64,000 nucleotides of DNA from Collinsella sp. (GTDB lineage: Bacteria; Actinomycetota; Coriobacteriia; Coriobacteriales; Coriobacteriaceae): positions 78,633-142,632 of the forward strand of contig DXMV01000004.1 of the NCBI GenBank assembly GCA_019414055.1, given 5' to 3'. The notes beneath the pieces were generated by a model. The model was not told the DNA's origin. It searched no databases and saw only the letters and a program-made list of their open reading frames with translations. This document shows, in pieces, positions 8,299-15,027 of this stretch. A program made the position numbers and the translations under genes. Each line of letters opens with the position of its first letter. Position 1 is the stretch's first letter.

Positions 8299-9816
8299 AT
8301 GGCGTTCTATCTGGGTATTGATATTGGGACAAGCGCCTCTAAAGGCGTTTTAATCGATGATCGATGCAACATCGTTTGCCAAGCCTCTTGTGGACACGAG
8401 ACGGACAACCCGCGTGATGGATGGTATCAGCATGATGCGGAGGCAGTTTGGTGGGGCGATTTTTGCCGCTTGTCGCGGGAGCTGGTGGTGCGATCGGGGG
8501 TTAACGCGGCGCAGATTGGATGCGTGGGCCTTTCCGCATTGGGTTGCGACTGCGTGCCGGTCGATACCGAGTGCAACGCGCTGGCGCCCGCGATTTTGTA
8601 TGGAGTCGATGCACGTTCGAAGCCGCAGATTGACGAGCTTCTTTCCGAATATGGGTCAGATCGCGCACGCGAGCTTTTCGGGCACGATCCCTGTTCGTCA
8701 GATATTGCTCCCAAGATCTTGTGGTTTAAGGAGAATATGCCCGAGGTGCACGAACGTGCCGCGAAGTTCCTGACGGCGTCATCGTTTCTATGCGCAAAGT
8801 TGACGGGGCGTTTTACGGTGGACCGTTATTTGGCGGAGGGTTTTCTTCCCCTATATGACCGCTACACTTGGAAGGTTGATGCTCGGGAATGTGCTCGTTT
8901 CTGCCGGCCTGACCAGATGGCGGAGGTAATGTCGGCTACCGATATTGCCGGGGTGATTACGCAGTGTGCGGCTGAGGCGACGGGGCTCGCGGCAGGGATA
9001 CCTGTCTTAGTGGGAACGGGCGACTCTGGTGCCGAGGCCATTTCGACGGGTGTATTCCGTCCCGGCGATATGATGGTTCAGTTGGGGAGCACGGCGTATT
9101 TCATCTACCTAGCTGATCATATGGTCGATGATGCTCGCCTGTGGCCAGGGACGTTTATCATTCCCGGAACTTACGGGATCTGCGCGGGGACCAATACGGC
9201 GGGTGCGCTCACATCGTGGTTGCGCCAAGAGCTGTATCGCGACGCCGTGGAGGCCGAGGGCCACGGTGGCCCCGATGCATATTCGGTTATGGCGCATGAT
9301 GCCGCCGATGTGGCGCCGGGTGCCGATGGGCTCCTGTGTCTGCCGTACTTTGCGGGGGAGCGTACTCCGCTCAACGATCCCGAGGCGCGTGGCGTCTTCT
9401 TTGGCCTGACCGGAAGGCATACGCGAGCCCATATGGTTCGCGCCGCCTTGGAAGGCGTCGCGTATACCGTTGCATCCCATGTCGACATTATCGAGCGAGA
9501 GCATGGACTGCCAATTGGGCGCATTATGCTTGTCGGAGGTGGAACCAAGAATCCAGTTTGGATGCAGACTATCGCCGACGTATGCGGGCGCGAGGTCTCG
9601 GTTGCCAAGGTTACGGTGGGCGCATGCTTCGGTGATGCCATCATGGCAGCTCTCGCAGGTGGCGCCTATGCATCATGGGATGAACTCGCCCGAGTCCTTG
9701 GCGTTGCGCAAACAATCGTGCCCGATATGACTGCCCACGAGCTATATGCGTCGCGCCGTCATATCTTTGACGAATTGTATACACGCAACCGTGATCTCAT
9801 GCACGAATTGGTGTAA
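8299..9816 (+). CDS. FGGY-family carbohydrate kinase
   Basis: 505-residue two-domain sugar kinase of the FGGY family, normal length for xylulokinase relatives. ATP-binding motif FYLGIDIGTSASKGVLID opens the protein; GLSALGCDCVPVD and LVGTGDSGAEAI follow; the family C-terminal signature reads VGGGTKNPVWMQTIADVCG. The start is 6 nt after the BtpA-like stop, with GGGGAG upstream. It probably phosphorylates a ketose or polyol produced by the cluster. Substrate not readable; xylulose, fuculose and rhamnulose kinases are alternatives. It is the last gene of the operon, before the terminator at 9844. Confidence 0.85.
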   Translation: MAFYLGIDIGTSASKGVLIDDRCNIVCQASCGHETDNPRDGWYQHDAEAVWWGDFCRLSRELVVRSGVNAAQIGCVGLSALGCDCVPVDTECNALAPAILYGVDARSKPQIDELLSEYGSDRARELFGHDPCSSDIAPKILWFKENMPEVHERAAKFLTASSFLCAKLTGRFTVDRYLAEGFLPLYDRYTWKVDARECARFCRPDQMAEVMSATDIAGVITQCAAEATGLAAGIPVLVGTGDSGAEAISTGVFRPGDMMVQLGSTAYFIYLADHMVDDARLWPGTFIIPGTYGICAGTNTAGALTSWLRQELYRDAVEAEGHGGPDAYSVMAHDAADVAPGADGLLCLPYFAGERTPLNDPEARGVFFGLTGRHTRAHMVRAALEGVAYTVASHVDIIEREHGLPIGRIMLVGGGTKNPVWMQTIADVCGREVSVAKVTVGACFGDAIMAALAGGAYASWDELARVLGVAQTIVPDMTAHELYASRRHIFDELYTRNRDLMHELV

Positions 9817-9843
9817 TGCCGCCGAACTGTACTGCCTTCCAAT

Positions 9844-9884
9844 AGGGACTGCGTTGTGCGATTCGCATGTCCCTTGGCATTTTT
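9844..9884 (+). terminator. Terminator of the catabolic operon
   Basis: AGGGAC (9844-9849) plus TGCG pairs with CGCA and GTCCCT (9869-9874), with one bulged T, followed within 6 nt by TTTTT. It closes the long plus-strand operon 28 nt after the kinase stop and lies before the convergent TatD gene. Confidence 0.6.
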
Positions 9885-9895
9885 GCCCACAGGGG

Positions 9896-10678
9896 TTAGC
9901 GAAGGTCAAAAACAGAGCGCGCATTTGCTAAAACTGCCGATTCGATGCGCTTTATGTCACAGTTTTTGAGCGAGGCGATGCGTTCTGAGGTCCTTGTGAG
10001 CGATCTGATGAGCGATTGTGCGCCTGTTTCTGTGTTTGGTTCGGTCGGCGCATCGGTCTCGAGTAGTAAACGGTCGAGTGGAATCTGTCGTGCGTATTCG
10101 CGTCCTCGTTTAGATGCGAGCATGCGTTCGTTGACGGAAAAATAGCAGCCCGCATTACGCGCGCGGACGAGTTCGTCCGAAGTGCCGCTAAACCAGTGGA
10201 AGATGATAACGGGGGAGTCGGAGTTTGGGATGAGTAGTCCATGCGATTCGAGGACGTCCAGTACGGTTTCCGCCGAACGAACGGCGTGAATTGATATTAC
10301 GCGCCCGGTAAGAGGATGCTGCACGAGCGCATCGCAGAGCCGGTCAAATGTCTGTATTTGTAGCGGCTCACTTCCAGCAAAGCGCGCGGAAAAGTCGAGT
10401 CCGACTTCGCCGATGTAGCGCTCTTGGGCAGCAACTTTGCAAAGCAGATTGACCTCGGCAGGACCGCAGCGTCCGTCGGCGAGCCACCAAGGATGGAGGC
10501 CGACGCCCGCGATAATGTTTGGGTAACGGCTGGTCCGCTTTTTTGCTGCCGCGAAGTCGCGTGGGTCGACCCCGCAGTCAAAGAGCCCCAGACCCAACGC
10601 CGCCGACTCGCTGGCTGCAGCATCGGGGCTGAGCATCAAATCAAGATGACAATGCGTGTCAAAGAATCGCGGTTCCAT
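9896..10678 (-). CDS. TatD family metal-dependent hydrolase
   Basis: 260-residue TatD-type hydrolase. The N-terminus FFDTHCHLDLML supplies the metal-binding HxH, followed by GVGLHPWW, YIGEVGLDF (bridging Glu), VISIHAV, IIFHWFSG and the terminal LLLETDAPT with the catalytic Asp. TatD proteins are 3'-5' DNases or quality-control hydrolases. Start ATG 10678 is chosen because it directly precedes the conserved N-terminus; an upstream in-frame extension overlaps tcdA and has no family support. It lies 14 nt after the tcdA stop, so the two form one transcription unit. Confidence 0.9.
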   Translation of the reverse strand: MEPRFFDTHCHLDLMLSPDAAASESAALGLGLFDCGVDPRDFAAAKKRTSRYPNIIAGVGLHPWWLADGRCGPAEVNLLCKVAAQERYIGEVGLDFSARFAGSEPLQIQTFDRLCDALVQHPLTGRVISIHAVRSAETVLDVLESHGLLIPNSDSPVIIFHWFSGTSDELVRARNAGCYFSVNERMLASKRGREYARQIPLDRLLLETDAPTEPNTETGAQSLIRSLTRTSERIASLKNCDIKRIESAVLANARSVFDLR

Positions 10679-10692
10679 CGCAGGGCATCCTG

Positions 10693-11490
10693 CTAGTCCA
10701 AGCGCTGGCCATCGGCGCGCACGCGCTCGCACCCGCGCCCGCTAATCTGGCGGATAACCTCGCCGGCGATCATCTGGCCCATGATGGGCGGCATAAAGCT
10801 GGCGGTGCCCAACTCGGTACGCTCGTGGATGTTGGAAGGATCGCGGGGCTGTGTCTTAACCGATTCCTCGCAGCTAAACAGTACGTGCAGGCTCTTGATG
10901 CCGCGCTTCTTGCATTCTTTGCGCATAATGCGGCTCATGGGGTCACGTACCGTATCGAAAATGTCGGCAAAGCGGAGGCACTCGGGATGGAGCTTGTTGG
11001 CCCCGCCCATGGAGCTAACCAAACGAATGTCGTGGTCCTGAGCATATTTGGCAATGGTGAGCTTGGCCGAGATGGTGTCGATGGCGTCGACGACGTAATC
11101 GAGCTTGCCGTCCGTCTGCTCCAAAACGCTCGCAAAGAACTCGTCGATGTTGTCGCTCAACAGGTATTCGGTGCGCTTGATAACGGTGGCGGCGGGATTG
11201 ATATCACCAATCATGGCTTCCATCACGTCCACCTTGCACTTGCCGACGGTGCTATGAAAGGCGATGGCCTGGCGATTGATATTGCTGGGCGCGATGATGT
11301 CCTTGTCCAGAATGACGAAATGACCGATGCCGCCGCGGGCGAGTGCCTCGCAGCAATTGGAGCCCACACCTCCGCAGCCGAGTACCAGCACCGTGGCATC
11401 GGCGAGCTTGTCGAGTGCCTCGCGGCCCATGATGATCTCGAGCTTGGCATCGCGCGTCTCGTTGGGAGTTGCGGCTGCGGTTTCGGTCAT
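10693..11490 (-). CDS. tcdA: tRNA threonylcarbamoyladenosine dehydratase (TcdA/CsdL)
   Basis: 265-residue ThiF/E1-like ATP-dependent enzyme that cyclises t6A37 of tRNA to ct6A. The adenylation P-loop VLVLGCGGVGSNCCEALARGG, cited by its core GCGGVGS, is followed by NINRQAIAF and YVVDAIDTISAKL. The C-terminal part has RDPMSRIMRKECKKRGI and the closing ISGRGCERVR. Start ATG 11490 is preferred because GGAGG (minus strand, around 11499-11503) stands at proper spacing from it; ATG 11496 abuts the RBS. TcdA is normally fed by a cysteine desulfurase partner, which is not seen nearby. Confidence 0.9.
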   Translation of the reverse strand: MTETAAATPNETRDAKLEIIMGREALDKLADATVLVLGCGGVGSNCCEALARGGIGHFVILDKDIIAPSNINRQAIAFHSTVGKCKVDVMEAMIGDINPAATVIKRTEYLLSDNIDEFFASVLEQTDGKLDYVVDAIDTISAKLTIAKYAQDHDIRLVSSMGGANKLHPECLRFADIFDTVRDPMSRIMRKECKKRGIKSLHVLFSCEESVKTQPRDPSNIHERTELGTASFMPPIMGQMIAGEVIRQISGRGCERVRADGQRLD

Positions 11491-11577
11491 AGACATCCTC
11501 CGATGGGGAAGCGAATCGTGTTTTAGCTATCGCCATTATAGGTATTATCGCGATTCCATTTGAGCCCTAGGGGCTTG

Positions 11578-11606
11578 TTGAAATGAGGCAGTGATTCGCA
11601 TAAGAT
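11578..11606 (+). promoter_or_regulatory. Sigma-70-like promoter for a candidate antisense RNA
   Basis: TTGAAA (11578-11583), a 17-nt spacer and TAAGAT (11601-11606). No convincing protein-coding gene follows on this strand. The predicted start, about 11613, directs transcription toward the 3' end of the small membrane-peptide gene at 11698-11784 on the other strand. Confidence 0.5.
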
Positions 11607-11612
11607 GAAGCA

Positions 11613-11705
11613 GATGGCACCCGTTGCAGCGGGTTGGCCAACTCCCAAACACGTTTGTAGCGTGAGAAGTGGCCGTCTTCGCATTACGCGGGGGCGGCTA
11701 TTTCA
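11613..11705 (+). ncRNA. Candidate antisense RNA (type I antitoxin), end uncertain
   Basis: Predicted transcript from the promoter at 11578-11606. It contains an 11-bp stem, GCCGTCTTCGC (11672-11682) with GCGGGGGCGGC (11688-11698), loop ATTAC. Four pairs are G-U and form only in the plus-strand RNA, so the structure belongs to this strand. The 3' arm overlaps the toxin stop codon. The layout matches type I toxin-antitoxin loci in which the antisense RNA overlaps the 3' end of the toxin mRNA. The 3' end of the RNA is a guess. Confidence 0.4.
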
Positions 11706-11784
11706 TTCGACCTCCAATGTGGATGCCGAGCTCCACAGCCGCGATTACAAGCAACAACAACGTCAGGACATCGTTAATACTCAT
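11698..11784 (-). CDS. 28-residue holin-like membrane peptide, candidate type I toxin
   Basis: Short gene starting at ATG 11784 with AAGGAG (11792-11797) 7 nt upstream. The peptide begins MSINDVLTLLLLVIAAVEL and ends with GIHIGGRMK: one transmembrane segment followed by a short basic tail. Length, opening (M-S/T-x-x-x-x-L) and the sequence ATGAAATAG-CCGCCC at the stop resemble the putative holin-like toxins common in Firmicutes and Actinobacteria. A minus-strand TACAAT (11836-11841) could be its -10 element. The opposite strand carries a promoter and structured RNA overlapping its 3' end. It is a likely real gene, with toxicity inferred only. Confidence 0.6.
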   Translation of the reverse strand: MSINDVLTLLLLVIAAVELGIHIGGRMK

Positions 11785-11855
11785 AGTCCATCTCCTTCTT
11801 GGGAAGAGGGAGCTGGCCCATCTGCTTCTGGACCCATTGTATCTAAAAACGAACG

Positions 11856-11917
11856 AATGTTCTATATATAACATTGCTATTAGATAATTAGACAAACATC
11901 TAAATAAAGAGTATAGT
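11856..11917 (+). promoter_or_regulatory. sdpRI promoter with probable SdpR operator
   Basis: -35-like TTAGAC (11888-11893) and -10 TATAGT (11912-11917) are 18 nt apart. An inverted repeat TTAGA-N6-TCTAA (11888-11903) overlaps the -35, and a second, AATGTT-N8-AACATT (11856-11861 and 11870-11875), lies upstream. ArsR/SdpR repressors bind such dyads and repress their own operon, so one of these is the likely operator. Confidence 0.55.
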
Positions 11918-11951
11918 GTGCACGTCGCGAGAGATAGCGAGAGGAGGTTCT

Positions 11952-12230
11952 ATGCCGGGAGAAGGTTTTAAGGCGCTGGCGGATCCAACGCGGCGGCGCA
12001 TTTTAGAACTGCTGCGCGAGGGCAATTGCACGGCGGGGGAGCTCGCCGAGCATTTCGACATAAGCAAACCGTCGCTCAGCCATCATCTGGCAACGATTAA
12101 AAACGCCGGGCTGGTGACCGATGAGCGCCATGGCCAAAACATCGTATACAGCTTAAATACCACCGTCATGCAGGACTTGATTGGCTGGTTTATGGGCTTT
12201 ACAAACACTGAAGGTGATAAGGATGAATAA
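11952..12230 (+). CDS. ArsR-family autorepressor, SdpR-like
   Basis: 92-residue winged-helix regulator. ATG 11952 follows AGGAGG. FKALADPTRRRILELLREG and the recognition region FDISKPSLSHHLATIKNAGLV are typical of the ArsR group; the metal-binding Cys/His of ArsR or SmtB are absent. The next gene encodes an SdpI-like membrane protein overlapping by 8 nt, so this is an sdpR-sdpI pair. In Bacillus subtilis SdpR represses the pair until SdpI binds the SdpC toxin and sequesters SdpR at the membrane. No sdpC-like toxin gene is seen in the window. Confidence 0.85.
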   Translation: MPGEGFKALADPTRRRILELLREGNCTAGELAEHFDISKPSLSHHLATIKNAGLVTDERHGQNIVYSLNTTVMQDLIGWFMGFTNTEGDKDE

Positions 12231-12927
12231 CGAAAACAAGGGCATTCACGCCACGGGGGTATCGTCGCGCGTGTGGATTGCGCTGGTCGCTCTGTGCGTC
12301 GCCAATGTCGTAGCGCACCTCATGGTGATGCCGAGCTTGCCTGCACAGATTCCCACGCACTGGGGAGCGAACGGCGCCGTCGACGGTTGGGGCCCTAGCT
12401 GGATGGCCTCCGCGCTTGGCGTGCTGCCTCTGGCACTTCTTGCAATGTTCTACGTGGTGCCACGCATTGACCCCAAAGGTGAGGCATATCGAACCTCGGG
12501 CAAGTTCTATCGGGGCTTCGTAATCGCCTTCACCTTGTTCATGTGTGCCATAAGCTGGTTGGGTGAGCTTACGGTCTGGGGCGTGGTGCCGGCGGTCGGT
12601 TCGGTCAACGTGCTGATTTCCGGTGCCATCGGTTTGCTGTTCATCGGCGTAGGCAACTACTTGCCGCGTGTGAAGCGGAACTATACGCTCGGTATCAAGA
12701 CGCCCTGGGCGCTTGCCGATCCCGAGAACTGGCGCCGCACACAGCGCTTTGGCGGTGCTTGCTTTATGGTGCTGGGTGTTGGTTTGATTGTGATGGGCGT
12801 GGCGGGTAGCGTGCTTTCGAGTGAAGTCGTCGCCGCGGTGATTGCGGTGCTGGCGTTTGGTTCGGTCGGAGCCGTCTACGTCTACTCGTATCTGCTGTGG
12901 CGTAAATCGCAGCGAGCCGTTCGCTAA
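12223..12927 (+). CDS. SdpI-family membrane immunity/signal protein
   Basis: 234-residue integral membrane protein with about six hydrophobic segments. N-terminal region has MPSLPAQIPTHWGANGAVDGWG, the DUF1648/SdpI hallmark (cite: IPTHWGANG), and the C-terminal half has GNYLPRVKRNYTLGIKTPW with NWRRTQRFGG, the SdpI signature (shown in parts). ATG 12223 overlaps the last codons of the sdpR-like gene. SdpI proteins confer immunity to a killing peptide and transmit its presence to SdpR. A terminator follows at 12993. Confidence 0.85.
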   Translation: MNNENKGIHATGVSSRVWIALVALCVANVVAHLMVMPSLPAQIPTHWGANGAVDGWGPSWMASALGVLPLALLAMFYVVPRIDPKGEAYRTSGKFYRGFVIAFTLFMCAISWLGELTVWGVVPAVGSVNVLISGAIGLLFIGVGNYLPRVKRNYTLGIKTPWALADPENWRRTQRFGGACFMVLGVGLIVMGVAGSVLSSEVVAAVIAVLAFGSVGAVYVYSYLLWRKSQRAVR

Positions 12928-12992
12928 GGTTGCGGAAAACTAGCGTACGCAGTTCATAGTATGTTCTGGGGGACTTTTCCCAGGTAGTATTA

Positions 12993-13019
12993 GGGGCGTG
13001 GGCAACCATGCCCCTTTTT
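12993..13019 (+). terminator. Terminator after sdpRI
   Basis: GGGGCGTGG (12993-13001) pairs with CCATGCCCC (13006-13014) around loop GCAA, one G-U pair, followed by TTTTT. Confidence 0.8.
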
Positions 13020-13110
13020 CGTTAAGTTTCAGAGCTGATTTCCTCATTTCGTTTCCACTAAAGCGAAACAAGAATAGGGAAACAGCAGGTAGAAAGGATA
13101 AAACAGGCAA

Positions 13111-14790
13111 ATGGCGGAGTTTATCTACCAGATGTATCAGGCTCGCAAGGCCCATGGCGACAAGGTAATCCTTGACGACGTGACCCTGAGCTTCTACCCC
13201 GGTGCCAAGATCGGTGTCGTGGGCCCCAACGGCATGGGCAAGTCGACCCTGCTCAAGATCATGGCCGGTATCGAGGAGGTCTCAAACGGCGATGCCAGGC
13301 TCACCCCCGGCTACACCGTGGGTATCCTGCAGCAGGAACCGCCGATCGACGACGACAAGACCGTTATCGAGAACGTGCGCATGGCGTTTGGCGATATGAT
13401 CGCCAAGGTCGATCGCTTCAATAAGATCGGCGAGGAGATGTGCGACCCGGACTGCGACATGGACGCCCTCATGGCCGAGATGGGCAAGCTCCAGGACGAG
13501 ATCGACGCCGCTGATGGCTGGGATATCGATTCCAAGCTCGGCCAGGCCATGGACGCCCTGCAGCTGCCCGATTCCGACATGCCGGTCAACGTGCTTTCCG
13601 GCGGCGAGCGTCGTCGCGTGGCCCTGTGCAAGCTGCTGCTCGAGGCTCCCGACCTGCTGCTGCTTGACGAGCCCACAAACCACCTAGACGCTGAGTCGAT
13701 CCTGTGGCTCGAGCACTTCCTTCACAACTACCAGGGCGCGGTGCTTGCCGTCACGCACGATCGCTACTTCCTGGATAACGTTGCCGAGTGGATCTGCGAG
13801 GTCGACCGCGGTCACCTTTATCCCTACAAGGGCAACTACTCCACGTATCTGGAGACCAAGGCCGCCCGTATCGAGGCGCAGGGCAACCGCGACGCCAAGC
13901 TCGCCAAGCGCATGGAGGCCGAGCTCGAGTGGGTACGCAGCTCGCCCAAGGCTCGCCAGGCCAAGAACAAGGCTCGTCTGGCTCGCTACGAGGAGATGGA
14001 GGCCGAGGCCCGCGCAAGCCAGAAGCTCGACTGGACCGATATCCGCATTCCCGTTGGACCGCGTTTGGGTAACAAGGTGCTCGAGGCCCATCACCTGCAC
14101 AAGGAATTCGACGGTCGCGTGCTCATCGACGACCTTTCGTTCACCCTGCCGCGCAACGGCATCGTGGGCGTCATCGGCCCCAACGGTGTCGGTAAGACCA
14201 CGCTGTTCAAGACCATCGTGGGCCTGGAGCCGCTGACTTCGGGCGAGCTCGAGGTGGGCGAGACCGTCAAGATCTCCTATGTCGATCAGAACCGTTCTGG
14301 CATCGACCCTGATAAGAACCTGTGGGAGGTCGTCTCGGACGGCCTGGACCACATGATGGTCGGCGAGACCGAGGTTCCGAGCCGTGCTTATGTGGCGAGC
14401 TTTGGCTTTAAGGGCCAGGACCAGCAGAAGCGCGCTGGTGTACTCTCCGGTGGCGAGCGCAACCGTCTGAACCTGGCGCTCACGCTCAAGCAGGGCGGCA
14501 ACCTGCTGCTCCTCGACGAGCCCACGAACGATCTCGACGTCGAGACGCTGTCCTCACTCGAGGCGGCGCTGCTCGAGTTCCCGGGCTGCTCGGTGGTTAT
14601 TAGCCACGACCGTATGTTCCTGGACCGCGTCGCCACGCACATCCTGGCGTGGGAAGGCACCGACGAGAACCCGGGCAACTGGTATTGGTTCGAGGGCAAC
14701 TTCGAGGCCTATCAGGCCAACCGCATCGAGCGCCTGGGCGAGGACGCAGCCCAGCCGCATCGTATTCACCGCAAGCTGACGCGTGACTAG
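13111..14790 (+). CDS. ettA: ABC-F translation factor EttA
   Basis: 559-residue soluble ABC-F protein with two ATPase domains and no membrane segments. First domain: Walker A GPNGMGKST near residue 37, signature LSGGERRRVALCK, Walker B LLLLDEPTNHLD. Second: GPNGVGKTT, LSGGERNRLNLA, LLLLDEPTNDLD. The length, the N-terminus MAEFIYQMYQARKAHG and the inter-domain arm-type insertion match EttA, the energy-dependent throttle that gates the first peptide bond according to ATP/ADP ratio. It is monocistronic; a 28-bp palindrome and a long hairpin follow its stop. Not an exporter. Confidence 0.92.
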   Translation: MAEFIYQMYQARKAHGDKVILDDVTLSFYPGAKIGVVGPNGMGKSTLLKIMAGIEEVSNGDARLTPGYTVGILQQEPPIDDDKTVIENVRMAFGDMIAKVDRFNKIGEEMCDPDCDMDALMAEMGKLQDEIDAADGWDIDSKLGQAMDALQLPDSDMPVNVLSGGERRRVALCKLLLEAPDLLLLDEPTNHLDAESILWLEHFLHNYQGAVLAVTHDRYFLDNVAEWICEVDRGHLYPYKGNYSTYLETKAARIEAQGNRDAKLAKRMEAELEWVRSSPKARQAKNKARLARYEEMEAEARASQKLDWTDIRIPVGPRLGNKVLEAHHLHKEFDGRVLIDDLSFTLPRNGIVGVIGPNGVGKTTLFKTIVGLEPLTSGELEVGETVKISYVDQNRSGIDPDKNLWEVVSDGLDHMMVGETEVPSRAYVASFGFKGQDQQKRAGVLSGGERNRLNLALTLKQGGNLLLLDEPTNDLDVETLSSLEAALLEFPGCSVVISHDRMFLDRVATHILAWEGTDENPGNWYWFEGNFEAYQANRIERLGEDAAQPHRIHRKLTRD

Positions 14791-14794
14791 GTTT

Positions 14795-14822
14795 GTTACG
14801 CGGTTTTACCAAACCGCGTAAC
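14795..14822 (+). repeat. 28-bp palindromic repeat, copy 1
   Basis: Stem GTTACGCGGTTT (14795-14806), loop TACC, stem AAACCGCGTAAC. It starts 4 nt after the ettA stop. The identical 28 bases occur on the minus strand at 24632-24659 just after dapH, and the first 18 occur at 44841-44858 after rnd. No T-run follows, so it is not a typical terminator. It may be a REP-like unit, and in two cases it is linked to a long hairpin 13 nt downstream. Confidence 0.75.
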
Positions 14823-14835
14823 GAGATGATGCTGC

Positions 14836-14935
14836 GCGAGCCGCAAGCACCCCATCTTGTCGTTCAAACCGTCGCTCGCGTACCAAAGTACGCGTCGCTC
14901 CTCTTTCACGGCAACCTGGGGCACTTGCGGCTCGC
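14836..14935 (+). repeat. Long hairpin element, family alpha, copy 1
   Basis: Outer arms 14836-14854 and 14917-14935 pair over 19 positions with two mismatches. The core carries CGTTCA, CGTCG, an inner stem around ACCAAAG, and CTCCTCTTTCACG. These blocks recur in the same order in the minus-strand element at 24521-24618, whose outer arms are unrelated. It lies between the convergent ettA and 15028-16323 genes, 13 nt after the 28-bp palindrome. Confidence 0.7.
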
Positions 14936-14987
14936 TCGCTGTTGGTTACGATGCATCGACAAATGAGCAATTTAAACGAATGAGCAA

Positions 14988-15023
14988 AAACGGCTCAAAT
15001 CCTGATTTGGATTTGAGCCGTTT
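14988..15023 (-). terminator. Terminator of the gene at 15028-16323
   Basis: Perfect 15-bp stem: AAACGGCTCAAATCC (14988-15002) with GGATTTGAGCCGTTT (15009-15023). On the minus strand it ends in a T-run (AAAAA on the plus strand at 14986-14990). Confidence 0.8.
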
Positions 15024-15027
15024 GTCG

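Noticed and set aside
11605..11871. 88-codon plus-strand frame over the antisense RNA region
   Set aside because: Poor codon pattern, no RBS, and it overlaps the structured RNA and the toxin gene.
11952..12230. Metal-sensing ArsR/SmtB repressor
   Set aside because: No Cys/His metal site, and the overlapping partner is SdpI-like.
13111..14790. ABC exporter ATPase
   Set aside because: Two ATPase domains without membrane partners and full EttA pattern, so it is a translation factor.
14795..14822. 28-bp palindrome as a plain ettA terminator
   Set aside because: No T-run on either strand, and the identical sequence recurs at two other loci with fixed linkage to another element.
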